Made by a program: the position numbers and the translations under genes
Shown: positions 25,711 through 34,978 of the stretch, one piece after another
How positions within the stretch are numbered: position 1 is the stretch's first letter
How the letters are laid out: each line of letters begins with the position of its first letter
The notes under the pieces: model-generated
Told to the model about the DNA's origin: nothing
Database searches by the model: none
Seen by the model: the letters and a program-made list of their open reading frames with translations, nothing else
Source of the DNA: Bacteroidales bacterium
GTDB lineage: Bacteria; Bacteroidota; Bacteroidia; Bacteroidales; UBA932
Direction of reading: 5' to 3'
NCBI GenBank assembly: GCA_022653675.1
Contig: JALCST010000003.1
Coordinates: 62,001-126,000 of the forward strand
Length of the DNA stretch: 64,000 bases

Positions 25711-26757
25711 TTATTTTCCAAATAAAACGTAAACCGGAAGATGGTCGCTGAAGCCGTTCTGGAAATTATTGCCCGAATAGGTCCTGAGCGGATAATTCTT
25801 GTATTTTCCACTCTGTTCGATCATAAACGGGCGCTTGAATATGCTTCCGTAATACTTTTTGTTCGAATTGGACCTTCTGAGACGCAACTTGCCGGAATTG
25901 ATAAAATCGTAATTGACTATTATGTTGTCGAATATAGACCATTCGTCATAATAGGCACAAGTCCCGTACCCGGACTTGTACATAGACAGGAAAGGATTGA
26001 AGTATCCTCCGGGCCGTACTTCTCCAGGCTTCATCTTTTCGGCACCTATAATGTCGTGAAGCGAACGGTCGGTCGGATTGTCGTTCATGTCGCCCATTAT
26101 GGCGATCTTTATGCCGGGATAGACCCCGGCGAGGGAATCGGCGTGTTCCCTTATGCAGCGGGCGGCAGCTTCGCGAAGCGGAGCTGAAGAAAGGCTCCCG
26201 CCGCGGCGGGAAGGCATGTGATCCACGATAAAGCAGAACATTTCACCCTCTATCGTACCCCACACGCAAAGCACGTCCCTCGTCCTGAAATTCTCATAAC
26301 CGGGAACGTGCACCCTGTACGAACCGCTGCCGACCATCTTGAACTGATCCGGCCTGTACATCAATGCCACGTCTATGCCGCGCAGATCCGGCGAATCGTA
26401 ATGAACTATCTGGTAATTGGCATCCAGTACTGCCGGCTGGGAAAAAAGGTCCTCCAACACATGTCTGTTCTCCACTTCGGATACCCCTATGATGGTCGGG
26501 AACGCACCGTTGCCCCTTGCTATGGCTGCGAAGACCCTGGCCATGTTGTGAAGCTTCTTATGGTATTTCTCGGGAGTCCATTTCTTTATGCCGTCAGGCA
26601 GGAATTCCTCGTCGTTCACGTTCGGGTCGTCGACGGTATCGAACAGGTTTTCCTGATTATAAAACATGACGCAATATCTTCCGGAGCCGTTTTGTCCGAA
26701 GGAAGCGGCCGTCCAGAAAAGGAGCGAAACCGCAAGGATCATTTTAAATCTTTTCAT
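25711..26757 (-). CDS. Secreted endonuclease/exonuclease/phosphatase family nuclease
   Basis: A 348-residue EEP-fold enzyme with a signal peptide (MKRFKMILAVSLLFWTAASFG). Motifs: MFYNQENLFD, IGVSEVENRHVLEDL, RGIDVALMYRP, VDHMPSRRGG, IMGDMNDNPTDRS and NGFSDHLPVYV, giving the full metal and catalytic set. It is paralogous to the signal-less copy at the end of the cluster. Secreted EEP proteins of this type degrade DNA or phosphodiesters; substrate here is inferred. Located between the NucA-type nuclease and TonB receptor genes with 8 and 3 bases between. Confidence 0.9.
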   Translation of the reverse strand: MKRFKMILAVSLLFWTAASFGQNGSGRYCVMFYNQENLFDTVDDPNVNDEEFLPDGIKKWTPEKYHKKLHNMARVFAAIARGNGAFPTIIGVSEVENRHVLEDLFSQPAVLDANYQIVHYDSPDLRGIDVALMYRPDQFKMVGSGSYRVHVPGYENFRTRDVLCVWGTIEGEMFCFIVDHMPSRRGGSLSSAPLREAAARCIREHADSLAGVYPGIKIAIMGDMNDNPTDRSLHDIIGAEKMKPGEVRPGGYFNPFLSMYKSGYGTCAYYDEWSIFDNIIVNYDFINSGKLRLRRSNSNKKYYGSIFKRPFMIEQSGKYKNYPLRTYSGNNFQNGFSDHLPVYVLFGK

Positions 26758-26765
26758 ATCATAGA

Positions 26766-27914
26766 TTACAGCCAGTTAGCCGGTTTATACTCCGTCTCCA
26801 CCGAATCCTCGATGTCGTCCGGAAGGTTTGGGAAAAAGTCGACTCCGGTCCTATCCTCTATCTCCCTGACGGAATAGGACTGGTCGACGGAGGGGATTTC
26901 GTCGTAACCGCTTTTGTTTTCGTACCAGAAACCTATGGCGGAATAACTCCCGGACGAAATCCTGTATCTGAGCAGGACTTTGTAATACGCCTTCGGCACT
27001 GCCATGCTGTCCCCTTCGTTGTCCTGCACATAAGTGATAGCACTGTCGTCCTTGGTAGCGAGCACGCATCCGGAAACGACGTAAAGCGTATCGCATGTGG
27101 CTGACCAATCGCGCACCATTATCTCGAGGTTCATCCACACCCCCTGGTTCAGAGAGGAATTCTGGGGCGTCATGTTCGTGAAATAAAAGGTGGTCCTGTT
27201 TATCGCCTCCGAGCAGGTACGGTCGGCGGAAGGCATCTGATGTCCCCTGTCGTAACCGCGGATACCCTTAAACAATACCGGTTGGAGCGATTCCGGGACT
27301 TCAGGATCGTACCCCCAGTCGTTCGTACGGCTTGCTGATCCCAGGAATGCGTCGTAAAGCGGATATGCAACCCATGTGGAGATCCTGTGGACAGCATCGT
27401 AGCAACAGGAGAAATTCCTCACTTCAGAACCGTTCAAGGTACAAAAATGTTCTATAAGGGCCACATCCTTCTCCTGTTTGAAAGCAGGCAACTCCATCCA
27501 GTTCCTGACCGGGTCGCTGACAAGCGTATCGGGATCCTGGACCGGAGGTCCCGGAACAGGGGCAGGTCCCTGGGTCAACGTCACCGTTATGACCTCCCCG
27601 TCACCGAAAGTCACCGTTACGTCTACTTTCCTGGATTCGTAGAGAGGATTCACGGTCATGGTTATTACATCGGATGCCTCGCCGGAGCCGGAAGAATTCA
27701 ACAAAGTACACCAGCCGGCCGACACATTTGCGCTCCATTCGCAGGAACTCTCGATAGACAGAAACTGTCCCGTCGTATTGTACGGGACAGAATCGTTCTG
27801 GAGAGTAACTTTGTTCTCGACCTTAATTTTCCCTCCGCCGGGAGACTTGCACCCGGCGAGGGAAAAAATCACAAGTGCCGTAAGACCAAAGTCCTTTAGG
27901 AGCCTGATTTTCAT
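26766..27914 (-). CDS. NucA-type DNA/RNA non-specific nuclease lipoprotein with BACON domain
   Basis: A 382-residue lipoprotein: lipobox FSLAGC (Cys22), one BACON-type domain (about 30-116), a proline-rich linker (PAPVPGPPVQDP), then a beta-beta-alpha-metal nuclease (about 135-375). The nuclease shows Y-D-R-G-H225-Q, N-M-T-P-Q and N-x-x-L-N-Q-G-V-W-x-x-L-E (metal Asn near 256), the NucA/EndoG signature. It cuts DNA and RNA without sequence preference in known members. Membrane anchoring with a BACON spacer suggests it works at the cell surface. It is the second gene of the cluster, 13 bases after the repeat lipoprotein. Confidence 0.93.
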   Translation of the reverse strand: MKIRLLKDFGLTALVIFSLAGCKSPGGGKIKVENKVTLQNDSVPYNTTGQFLSIESSCEWSANVSAGWCTLLNSSGSGEASDVITMTVNPLYESRKVDVTVTFGDGEVITVTLTQGPAPVPGPPVQDPDTLVSDPVRNWMELPAFKQEKDVALIEHFCTLNGSEVRNFSCCYDAVHRISTWVAYPLYDAFLGSASRTNDWGYDPEVPESLQPVLFKGIRGYDRGHQMPSADRTCSEAINRTTFYFTNMTPQNSSLNQGVWMNLEIMVRDWSATCDTLYVVSGCVLATKDDSAITYVQDNEGDSMAVPKAYYKVLLRYRISSGSYSAIGFWYENKSGYDEIPSVDQSYSVREIEDRTGVDFFPNLPDDIEDSVETEYKPANWL

Positions 27915-27927
27915 TTACAATTTCAAA

Positions 27928-30900
27928 TTATTCACCAAGCGGATGATACCTCGATTTGGTCGCAGGAGTGAAACGTTCACCGGTGAGGCCGTTCCAGTCG
28001 GAAACTATCTGGGGTACGATCTCGGCGACGTTATATTTTGAAATGACGCCGCAGAGATTGCCGGAACCCTGTGGAACCGTCTCGTCCTTCCACGACGCAC
28101 CCTTGTTATTGAACATTACAAGCGTATCGTTCGCACTGGTGACGCAATTGACATTACCGTAACTGCTGGAGGTATACATCGTCTTGGTGAGATCTTCGTC
28201 TATGACCTGAACCCCGTCGATCTCCACGTACATCCCTTCGTAATCGCCGCTTATGTACTGGCTGTAATCTATCTTGACCGGCGATTTAGGCGAATTCGCC
28301 GTCTCGGTTTTGCTTATAGCATCCGTCGAAGAAACCGTGAATTCCACCAGGCCCTTGTAATAGGAGATGGTAGCATCCTTCAGATTCACCTTCACTTCGT
28401 CTCCTATGGCATAACCGGAAATCTTCGACTTGGGATAAATATACATCCCGCAGTTGGCCTCTTCCCCGTCTTCGATACAGATGCCGTATGCGGAAAAATT
28501 GTTGGAATTATCCGTGACGACCGTACCGACGACGTAGATGTCATCCGATATCGTTACGGTCTCGGACGTGGAAGAAGGCTTCATCGCACGTACTTCGGCG
28601 ATGCTCTTCCGCTGAGGCTCGGCCGGGCTCCCCGGAGTGAAGCGCTCCCCGGTGAGGCCGTTCCAGTCGGAAACTATCTGGGGTACGATCTCGGCGACGT
28701 TATATTTTGAAATGACGCCGCAGAGATTGCCGGAACCCTGTGGAACCGTCTCGTCCTTCCACGACGCACCCTTGTTATTGAACATTACAAGCGTATCGTT
28801 CGCACTGGTGACGCAATTGACATTACCGTAACTGCTGGAGGTATACATCGTCTTGGTGAGATCTTCGTCTATGACCTGAACCCCGTCGATCTCCACGTAC
28901 ATCCCTTCGTAATCGCCGCTTATGTACTGGCTGTAATCTATCTTGACCGGCGATTTAGGCGAATTCGCCGTCTCGGTTTTGCTTATAGCATCCGTCGAAG
29001 AAACCGTGAATTCCACCAGGCCCTTGTAATAGGAGATGGTAGCATCCTTCAGATTCACCTTCACTTCGTCTCCTATGGCATAACCGGAAATCTTCGACTT
29101 GGGATAAATATACATCCCGCAGTTGGCCTCTTCCCCGTCTTCGATACAGATGCCGTATGCGGAAAAATTGTTGGAATTATCCGTGACGACCGTACCGACG
29201 ACGTAGATGTCATCTGATATCGTTACGGTCTCGGACGTGGAAGAAGGCTTCATCGCACGTACTTCGGCGATGCTCTTCCGCTGAGGCTCGACCGGGCTTC
29301 CCGGAGTGAAACGTTCACCGGTGAGGCCGTTCCAGTCGGTTTCGTTCTGAGGGATGACCTGGTAAACCGGATCGCCCGTACTGCCCTTATAGATGCTCGC
29401 CACGCCGCAAAGATCGCCGGAACCCTGCGGAACCTGAATGTCGGCCCAGACGGAACCCGCGCGGGTATACATGGTGAATTGGGTACCGTCGGTGTTTTCC
29501 ACAGGCGTATTGCCCGTCATATTCTTCCCAAGGGAATCGCTGACGACCTGGACTCCCCCTATCTTGACGTACATCGACTGCCATTTCGCATTCTCGCTCC
29601 TGAGCTGGTCAGCCGTAATGATTACGGGATCGACCGGAGCCGGAGTGGAGGAAGTAACGGTAATGTTCGCATCGTCGGAGAGTGCGATTTCATCCGATCC
29701 GTTATAGACGGTGAACTTAGAGCCCTTCAGCTTGACCTCTATTTCATCTCCGACACTGAACGTGTTGTCGGCCGATTTCTTAAGATACAGCATTATGCCG
29801 CTGTTCTCCGAAGTGCCGTCCTGCATGAAAACGGTGCTGTATGAATTGACTTTCAAAGCTGCGTTGGAAGTAACGGTGCCGCTGATCTTTATATCGTCGT
29901 CGATCGAACCGTTGTAGCCCCCGTCCCTGACAGCGGCAATGGAAGTGAGGGTAGCTTCCCCTCCGCCGACGGTGAAGCGCTCTCCCGTGAGACCGGCGAA
30001 GTCTGACCGCGTCTGCGGAAGCACTTCGATGCTGCTTCCATAAGGGGTGAAAATGCCGTAAAGGATGCCGGCTCCCTGTGGAACATTATCGCCGGTCCAT
30101 GCCGCGGTCTGGGAAGAAGAGGTACCGGAATACATGGTTATGTAATCGCCGTTCTCCGTTTGGACGGAAACGGCGCCCGACATCGTGCCGGAAAGGTCGC
30201 TGTCGACCACCTGTACCTTAGGGGTGGCGATATACATCGACTGGTATTTCATCATATCGGCGTAAGCCACCGCGACAGGAGCCTGTACTTCGTTCGCACT
30301 CGATGTCTTGACTATGTCGTCGTCGCTGAGCGGGGTGAGCTGGATCGTTCCGCTGTAGTTGGAAATCGTACCGCCGTCCATCGTTATCTCGACTTCGTCG
30401 CCCTGGGCCAGGACATTGTTGCCGGAAGAGGCATAACGCACGCAGATGCCGCTGTAAGAATCCGTGCCGTCCTCTATGTACATGGATTTGTTGTTCACGT
30501 TTCCGCCCGTATCAGGGTCTATGTTGGATAAGACACGCCCCTTGACCGTGATGTCTACCCCGAGGGTGACTGAAGCACCGCTTGTGGAGACCTGGTCCCC
30601 GTAAGTAGACCACAGGTCGGAAATCGGGGTTATGGTCGTTTCACCGCCGGACGCACCCTTTTGCGTGATCTTTACCGATGAATAAACGGTTGAAGTTTTG
30701 AAATTCACGGTTGTCTCGCGTGCGGCACCGTCATTCGCGGTTACCGTAAGCGTGACCTCGGTAGTTTTAGTCTCATCCGAAGAAACGGAGGAAGGAGTGG
30801 CCGTAATCCAGTCTGCACCTCCAAAATCGACGGTCCAGGCACGATTGGATGCTACGGTAACGGTTTGGGTGCCCGCAGTGTTTTCCAGGATAACGTTTTT

Positions 30901-31011
30901 GGGGCTCACATCGATCTTGGGATCCTCCTGTTCGACGTTCTTAGGACAGCCCCATAGGACAAGGGCTGCGCACGCCAAAGCCAAGATGTTTGTTAAACGG
31001 TTAAGTTTCAT
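27928..31011 (-). CDS. Large multi-repeat DUF5689 lipoprotein with N-terminal BACON domain
   Basis: A 1027-residue lipoprotein: MKLNRLTNILALACAALVLWGC gives Cys22. A BACON domain (about 30-125, DVSPKNVILENTAGTQTVTV) is followed by four DUF5689-type units of roughly 210-225 residues, each opening with an IAEVR/ISDLW motif, containing a G-x-V-x-S OB-like core, and closing near DW/DF-N-GLTGERF. Units 3 and 4 are almost identical in protein and DNA. ATG 31011 is used; the longer frame to 31044 lies near the predicted start of transcription. A -7 box TATATTTG (31055-31062) makes it the promoter-proximal gene of the nuclease cluster. Likely a surface binding protein; nucleic acid as ligand is inference. 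Confidence 0.85.
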   Translation of the reverse strand: MKLNRLTNILALACAALVLWGCPKNVEQEDPKIDVSPKNVILENTAGTQTVTVASNRAWTVDFGGADWITATPSSVSSDETKTTEVTLTVTANDGAARETTVNFKTSTVYSSVKITQKGASGGETTITPISDLWSTYGDQVSTSGASVTLGVDITVKGRVLSNIDPDTGGNVNNKSMYIEDGTDSYSGICVRYASSGNNVLAQGDEVEITMDGGTISNYSGTIQLTPLSDDDIVKTSSANEVQAPVAVAYADMMKYQSMYIATPKVQVVDSDLSGTMSGAVSVQTENGDYITMYSGTSSSQTAAWTGDNVPQGAGILYGIFTPYGSSIEVLPQTRSDFAGLTGERFTVGGGEATLTSIAAVRDGGYNGSIDDDIKISGTVTSNAALKVNSYSTVFMQDGTSENSGIMLYLKKSADNTFSVGDEIEVKLKGSKFTVYNGSDEIALSDDANITVTSSTPAPVDPVIITADQLRSENAKWQSMYVKIGGVQVVSDSLGKNMTGNTPVENTDGTQFTMYTRAGSVWADIQVPQGSGDLCGVASIYKGSTGDPVYQVIPQNETDWNGLTGERFTPGSPVEPQRKSIAEVRAMKPSSTSETVTISDDIYVVGTVVTDNSNNFSAYGICIEDGEEANCGMYIYPKSKISGYAIGDEVKVNLKDATISYYKGLVEFTVSSTDAISKTETANSPKSPVKIDYSQYISGDYEGMYVEIDGVQVIDEDLTKTMYTSSSYGNVNCVTSANDTLVMFNNKGASWKDETVPQGSGNLCGVISKYNVAEIVPQIVSDWNGLTGERFTPGSPAEPQRKSIAEVRAMKPSSTSETVTISDDIYVVGTVVTDNSNNFSAYGICIEDGEEANCGMYIYPKSKISGYAIGDEVKVNLKDATISYYKGLVEFTVSSTDAISKTETANSPKSPVKIDYSQYISGDYEGMYVEIDGVQVIDEDLTKTMYTSSSYGNVNCVTSANDTLVMFNNKGASWKDETVPQGSGNLCGVISKYNVAEIVPQIVSDWNGLTGERFTPATKSRYHPLGE
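27965..29338. repeat. 669-bp in-frame tandem duplication
   Basis: Position x matches x+669 almost base for base, for example 28021 with 28690, through two full copies and into a shared closing segment. I noticed only scattered differences (such as C/T at 28548 versus 29217), including at silent sites, so the duplication is recent. Each copy encodes one complete 223-residue DUF5689 unit. Confidence 0.9.
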
Positions 31012-31054
31012 GATTATAAATATTGATTTTGATGATGAATTCAACTAGGCTTTG

Positions 31055-31062
31055 CAAATATA
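31055..31062 (-). promoter_or_regulatory. -7 box of the nuclease/DUF5689 cluster
   Basis: TATATTTG on the minus strand, 43 bases upstream of ATG 31011. No -33 box at good spacing is seen; a TTTG at 31077-31080 is only 14 bases away. Confidence 0.45.
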
Positions 31063-31125
31063 ATAAACAATTTCCACAAAATCTGGTCAATAATTGATAA
31101 CTTGCAATGTGAAAACCAATTTCCT

Positions 31126-32130
31126 ATGTATGACCAACTTCTCCAACTCGATCCCGTAAAAATCAATTTCAACAAGGGAGGGATGGATATAATCAATATC
31201 GTTCTCGCCTTCGTAATGTTCGGGGTCGCCCTGGGTATAAGACCCTCGATGTTCAAACAGGTATTCACGAAACCCAAGGCATTCATCACGGGCGTAGTAA
31301 GCCAATGGGTCCTCCTTCCTGCAGTCACCTATCTGCTGGTAATAATCCTGAACAAACACATTACTCCGATGGTAGCCATGGGAATGATTCTCGTCGCTTC
31401 ATGCCCGGGAGGGAACATTTCGAATTTCATAACATCTCTTTCGAACGGGAACCGGGAGTTGTCGGTCTCCCTGACAGCCTTTTCGACGCTGTTTTCCCCG
31501 ATAAGCACGCCAGCCAACTTCACCATCTGGGGAGGATTCTATGTCCACTATCTTAACAAGCATGCCCTCAACGCACTCGTACCTTTGCAAATTCCGCTCA
31601 AGGATATGTTCGTGACCGTTTTCATACTTCTCGGAATTCCCCTGATCCTCGGCATGCTTTGTACCCGCTTCCTGCCGAAGGTGGCGGATTTCCTGAAAAA
31701 GCCGCTACAATATCTGTCGATAATATTCTTCATAGCGATGGTCATATTATCCTTCAGCCAGAACCTGGGACTCTTCCTGAAGTACATTAAATGGATATTC
31801 CTAATCGTCATGATGCATAACGCCCTCGCCCTGTCCACAGGGTTTGCAGCAGCATCCATCATGCATACGAATCGCAGGGACCGTCGAACCATCACGATCG
31901 AATCCGGAATACAAAACTCCGGCCTGGGCCTCGTGCTGCTCTTCAACCCGAAGATATTTCCGCCCACCCTCATGAACGGGGGGATGCTGTTCGTCACGGC
32001 ATGGTGGGGCATATGGCACATAATAGCAGGATTGACCATAGCTACGATCTTCAGGCTCAAGAAACTTCCCGCCGACGAAGATGAAAATTACGGCATAACC
32101 TCCGGGAAAGGCGGCAGTTCCGGAAACTAA
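31126..32130 (+). CDS. Bile acid:sodium symporter (BASS/SBF) family transporter
   Basis: A 334-residue inner-membrane carrier with about ten hydrophobic segments. Family motifs: GVALGIRPSMF early, LVASCPGGNISNFITSLSNGN (the sodium-site region with the conserved ASCPGG) and ESGIQNSGLGLVLL in the second half. BASS proteins move bile acids, pantoate, pyruvate or other organic anions with sodium; the substrate here is not predictable. ATG 31126 is chosen over TTG 31102. The stop overlaps the convergent MBOAT gene by 4 bases. Confidence 0.93.
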   Translation: MYDQLLQLDPVKINFNKGGMDIINIVLAFVMFGVALGIRPSMFKQVFTKPKAFITGVVSQWVLLPAVTYLLVIILNKHITPMVAMGMILVASCPGGNISNFITSLSNGNRELSVSLTAFSTLFSPISTPANFTIWGGFYVHYLNKHALNALVPLQIPLKDMFVTVFILLGIPLILGMLCTRFLPKVADFLKKPLQYLSIIFFIAMVILSFSQNLGLFLKYIKWIFLIVMMHNALALSTGFAAASIMHTNRRDRRTITIESGIQNSGLGLVLLFNPKIFPPTLMNGGMLFVTAWWGIWHIIAGLTIATIFRLKKLPADEDENYGITSGKGGSSGN

Positions 32131-33593
32131 AACCTGAAGTATATGAAAGGCTGTACCCCCGCCCCGGCGAACTGTACCGCCAGCAAAACAGCCAAAGCCG
32201 TATATAAGGCCTGCAATAGCAACGGCGAACGTGTTATGAAACCGCGTATTCCGTCATAGGTGCGCCTCGGCAGGAAGTGAAGCATATAACCTGCCACCAT
32301 AAGGATGAAGACCGTCCTGTAACCGCTTACGAACTGCGGGAAAACTTCCGGATGGAAATCCGTAAATATTTGCGTCAACATTTGCCTTGCCGTTTCCAGC
32401 GAACCTGCCCTGAAAAGGATCCAGCAGAAACAGACGAAGTGGAACGTCACAAATATGCCGAGAAATCGCTGGAAAGGTTTCATCTCGCTTCCGAATCTTT
32501 TGAACCATTTCCATTTCCGGGTCAGGAACCTGTTCAGACACAATGCGAGACCGTGCAATCCTCCCCACGCAACGAACTTCAATGCCGCACCATGCCACAA
32601 TCCGCCGAGCAGCATAGTGGCCATAAGGTTCACATATGTGCGGGCCTTACCCTTCCTGTTGCCTCCAAGCGGGATATAAAGATAGTCCCTGAGCCATGTC
32701 GAGAGGGAAATGTGCCATCTGCGCCAGAATTCTGTGACGGTCGCGCTCCGGTAAGGGAAATCGAAGTTGTTCTTGAAATGGAATCCCATAAGCAAGGCTA
32801 TGCCTATCGCCATATCCGAGTATCCGCTGAAATCGCAATATATCTGTAAGGTATAACCGTATACTCCGAGCAGGTTCTCGATCCCGGTGTACAAGGCCGG
32901 GGCGGCGAAAACCCTGTCAACGAAATTCACGGAAATGTAATCGGATATGACGGCCTTCTTCAGAAGCCCGAAGATTATCAACGTCACCGCCTTTCCGAAA
33001 TCCTCCCTTGAAACCTCAGGTTGCCTGCGGATCTGCGGCAGGAAATCCGAAGCCCTGACTATAGGTCCCGCAACCAGTTGGGGGAAGAAAGAGACGTAAA
33101 AAAGATAGTCGATCCATCTTCCTTCCGGCCTGATGCTGCCGCGGTATACGTCCACGACATAGCTTATCGTCTGGAAGGTGAAGAACGATATGCCGACTGG
33201 AAGGAATATGTCGGCCGGCTTGAACCCCGGAAATACGGAAAGGAAAAAATTATAATATTTGAAATACCCCAATATTCCCAAATCTATCGAAAGCGAAAGG
33301 ACGAGCAACGCCGTCCTGGCACCTTTCGACCGGGAACGTGAAATCCACCTGGCGATGCAGAAATCCGTCACGGATACAAGGACGAGAAGAAGGAAATATA
33401 TGCCGCTGCTCTTGTAATAGAAATAGAGCGAAAACAGGATGACGTAAATGATTCGCGCCGTATTGCGTTTCCTGAGCAATACGTAAAAGAGCAGCATCAG
33501 CGCGAAAAGAATAAGGAACAGCTCGCTGTTGAACAGCATCGGAGCTTCCTGATGGTAGGAGAGGATGTCGGTTATGGAAGAAAACGGCATCAT
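32127..33593 (-). CDS. MBOAT family O-acyltransferase (AlgI/DltB-like)
   Basis: A 488-residue multi-pass membrane acyltransferase. Seen: FLPVGISFFTFQTISYVVDVYRG, FFPQLVAGPI, YCDFSGYSDMAIGIALLMGF, EFWRRWHISLSTWLRDYLYIPLGG and the catalytic-His motif LLGGLWHGA. AlgI-type proteins pass acyl (often acetyl) groups across the inner membrane to polysaccharide or wall polymers, with an SGNH partner finishing the transfer; that partner is the next gene upstream, overlapping by ATGA. A start at 33539 (MLFNSELFLILF) matches the usual N terminus and is an alternative. Confidence 0.93.
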   Translation of the reverse strand: MMPFSSITDILSYHQEAPMLFNSELFLILFALMLLFYVLLRKRNTARIIYVILFSLYFYYKSSGIYFLLLVLVSVTDFCIARWISRSRSKGARTALLVLSLSIDLGILGYFKYYNFFLSVFPGFKPADIFLPVGISFFTFQTISYVVDVYRGSIRPEGRWIDYLFYVSFFPQLVAGPIVRASDFLPQIRRQPEVSREDFGKAVTLIIFGLLKKAVISDYISVNFVDRVFAAPALYTGIENLLGVYGYTLQIYCDFSGYSDMAIGIALLMGFHFKNNFDFPYRSATVTEFWRRWHISLSTWLRDYLYIPLGGNRKGKARTYVNLMATMLLGGLWHGAALKFVAWGGLHGLALCLNRFLTRKWKWFKRFGSEMKPFQRFLGIFVTFHFVCFCWILFRAGSLETARQMLTQIFTDFHPEVFPQFVSGYRTVFILMVAGYMLHFLPRRTYDGIRGFITRSPLLLQALYTALAVLLAVQFAGAGVQPFIYFRF

Positions 33594-34918
33594 TTCCTCA
33601 CGCCCGATTCGTAATATTCATATTCATGGTCAAAGGCATCGGAAAGCTTCCCGGCAAGGATTCTGCCCCCCTTGAAGCCTATATGGGTATAATCTTCGGC
33701 AGCCCACTTCCATTTTACCCATTTCACCATGCTGTTCCTGCCGCCCATGGCACGGTATGTATCCCAGAATGCTATGCCTGTAGCACGGGCACATTTCTTC
33801 TGTGCTGCGACAAGGGCCGGGACTGCAGGCATGGTTGCTATGCCTTCGCCGGTCATGTGTCCCCTGTCGGAAATTCCTAGCAGCAGGATATCGGCATCCG
33901 GGAAACATTTTCTTACATGTTCAACAGAATTTTCCATTCCCTTGGCATACCAATCGTAGTCGCGCACGCTGTCGCTGGCCACGTTGAGCCCGTATTCCAG
34001 AATAATGAGATCGTAAGGGCGTATCTGGTTGAATGCGGAACATTCGGCACTGTCCATTGCCTGGAGTATGAGTCCGGAATTCCCCCTCAGCGAAAAGTTG
34101 TCCACAGAGACGCCTGCCACATCATCCAAAGTCAAGCCCAGTACCTTGATACCTTCTGCATCGGCGAACCTTAACCTGAATTTCCCCAGGTTGTCCGCTA
34201 TCCGTGTGGAAACCATGGTGCTTTCCGATCCCAAATGCACGGTAAGGGAGTCCTTTCCCCCCGTTTCGAGGGTTACGCTGGATCCAAGGCCTCCCTCCGA
34301 GATAAGGCTGACCACGGAACTGCTCCAAAGATCGCGGTAGCGCTTAGTCGTGGAGACCCTTATGGCCGGATCGGACTTTTCGGCTTCGAACATGGTGAAT
34401 GGAAGCGTATACCGGTGGGTACGGTCGCTGAGAACCGACCAAGTCTTCCACCCTTCGCTCTTCATCCTTACGGTGGAACGATACTGGTCGACATTGCTGG
34501 AAACAGGAACGAAACCGACTCCGCCCCCGCCGTATTTGCCTTGCATGTATGTGCGGAAATCGGCGACGAGGATATCTCCTTCGATAAATGAATCCCCCAT
34601 GAACGCCACATGTACGGGCCTGCCCAAGGATTCCGTATCCCGTAATTTACCGAAAAAACGGGCAAGGGCATCGTGGTGCCGGCTGTAATCCTCTATCGGC
34701 GTTCCTTCGAAGGAAGATCCGCTTCCCGGCTCTTCAGCATCGGAAGTATCTGATTTTGCCCGCGGTACGAATATGGAAGTCATGTCGGGACGTTTCAGGG
34801 GTTTACCGAAGACATGATGTGGCCACAGGCGATCCGGGACGAACTGCATGCCTAAACACAATGCAAGAACCAGAACCGCAAGCAAAGGAGACCTGACCAA
34901 ACCGTTATCGCCTTTCAT
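33590..34918 (-). CDS. SGNH/GDSL-type hydrolase/acyltransferase, partner of MBOAT
   Basis: A 442-residue protein with one N-terminal membrane segment (about 10-25) and a large periplasmic part. The SGNH motifs are block I GDSFIEGD (Ser nucleophile), block III around YDLIILEYGLN and block V D-Y-T-H-I-G. Such proteins pair with MBOAT transporters to O-acylate an exported glycan. ATG 34918 (MKGDNGLVRSP) is used; a -7 box TACCTTTG at 34937-34944 supports it. The target polymer is not shown by the neighbours. Confidence 0.88.
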   Translation of the reverse strand: MKGDNGLVRSPLLAVLVLALCLGMQFVPDRLWPHHVFGKPLKRPDMTSIFVPRAKSDTSDAEEPGSGSSFEGTPIEDYSRHHDALARFFGKLRDTESLGRPVHVAFMGDSFIEGDILVADFRTYMQGKYGGGGVGFVPVSSNVDQYRSTVRMKSEGWKTWSVLSDRTHRYTLPFTMFEAEKSDPAIRVSTTKRYRDLWSSSVVSLISEGGLGSSVTLETGGKDSLTVHLGSESTMVSTRIADNLGKFRLRFADAEGIKVLGLTLDDVAGVSVDNFSLRGNSGLILQAMDSAECSAFNQIRPYDLIILEYGLNVASDSVRDYDWYAKGMENSVEHVRKCFPDADILLLGISDRGHMTGEGIATMPAVPALVAAQKKCARATGIAFWDTYRAMGGRNSMVKWVKWKWAAEDYTHIGFKGGRILAGKLSDAFDHEYEYYESGVRK

Positions 34919-34965
34919 AATCAGCCTTGAAGATGTCAAAGGTACTCAATGTCCGGCTTTTTTAC

Positions 34966-34973
34966 TATATTTG
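34966..34973 (+). promoter_or_regulatory. -7 box of the PlsC-like gene
   Basis: TATATTTG ends six bases before ATG 34979, which predicts a leaderless or nearly leaderless message. A divergent -7 box (TACCTTTG, minus, 34937-34944) serves the SGNH gene. Confidence 0.5.
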
Positions 34974-34978
34974 TATGT

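Noticed and set aside
27965-29338. Repeat considered as a mobile element or CRISPR-like array
   Set aside because: The repeat is a single in-frame protein-domain duplication with no spacers, no transposase and no terminal inverted repeats.
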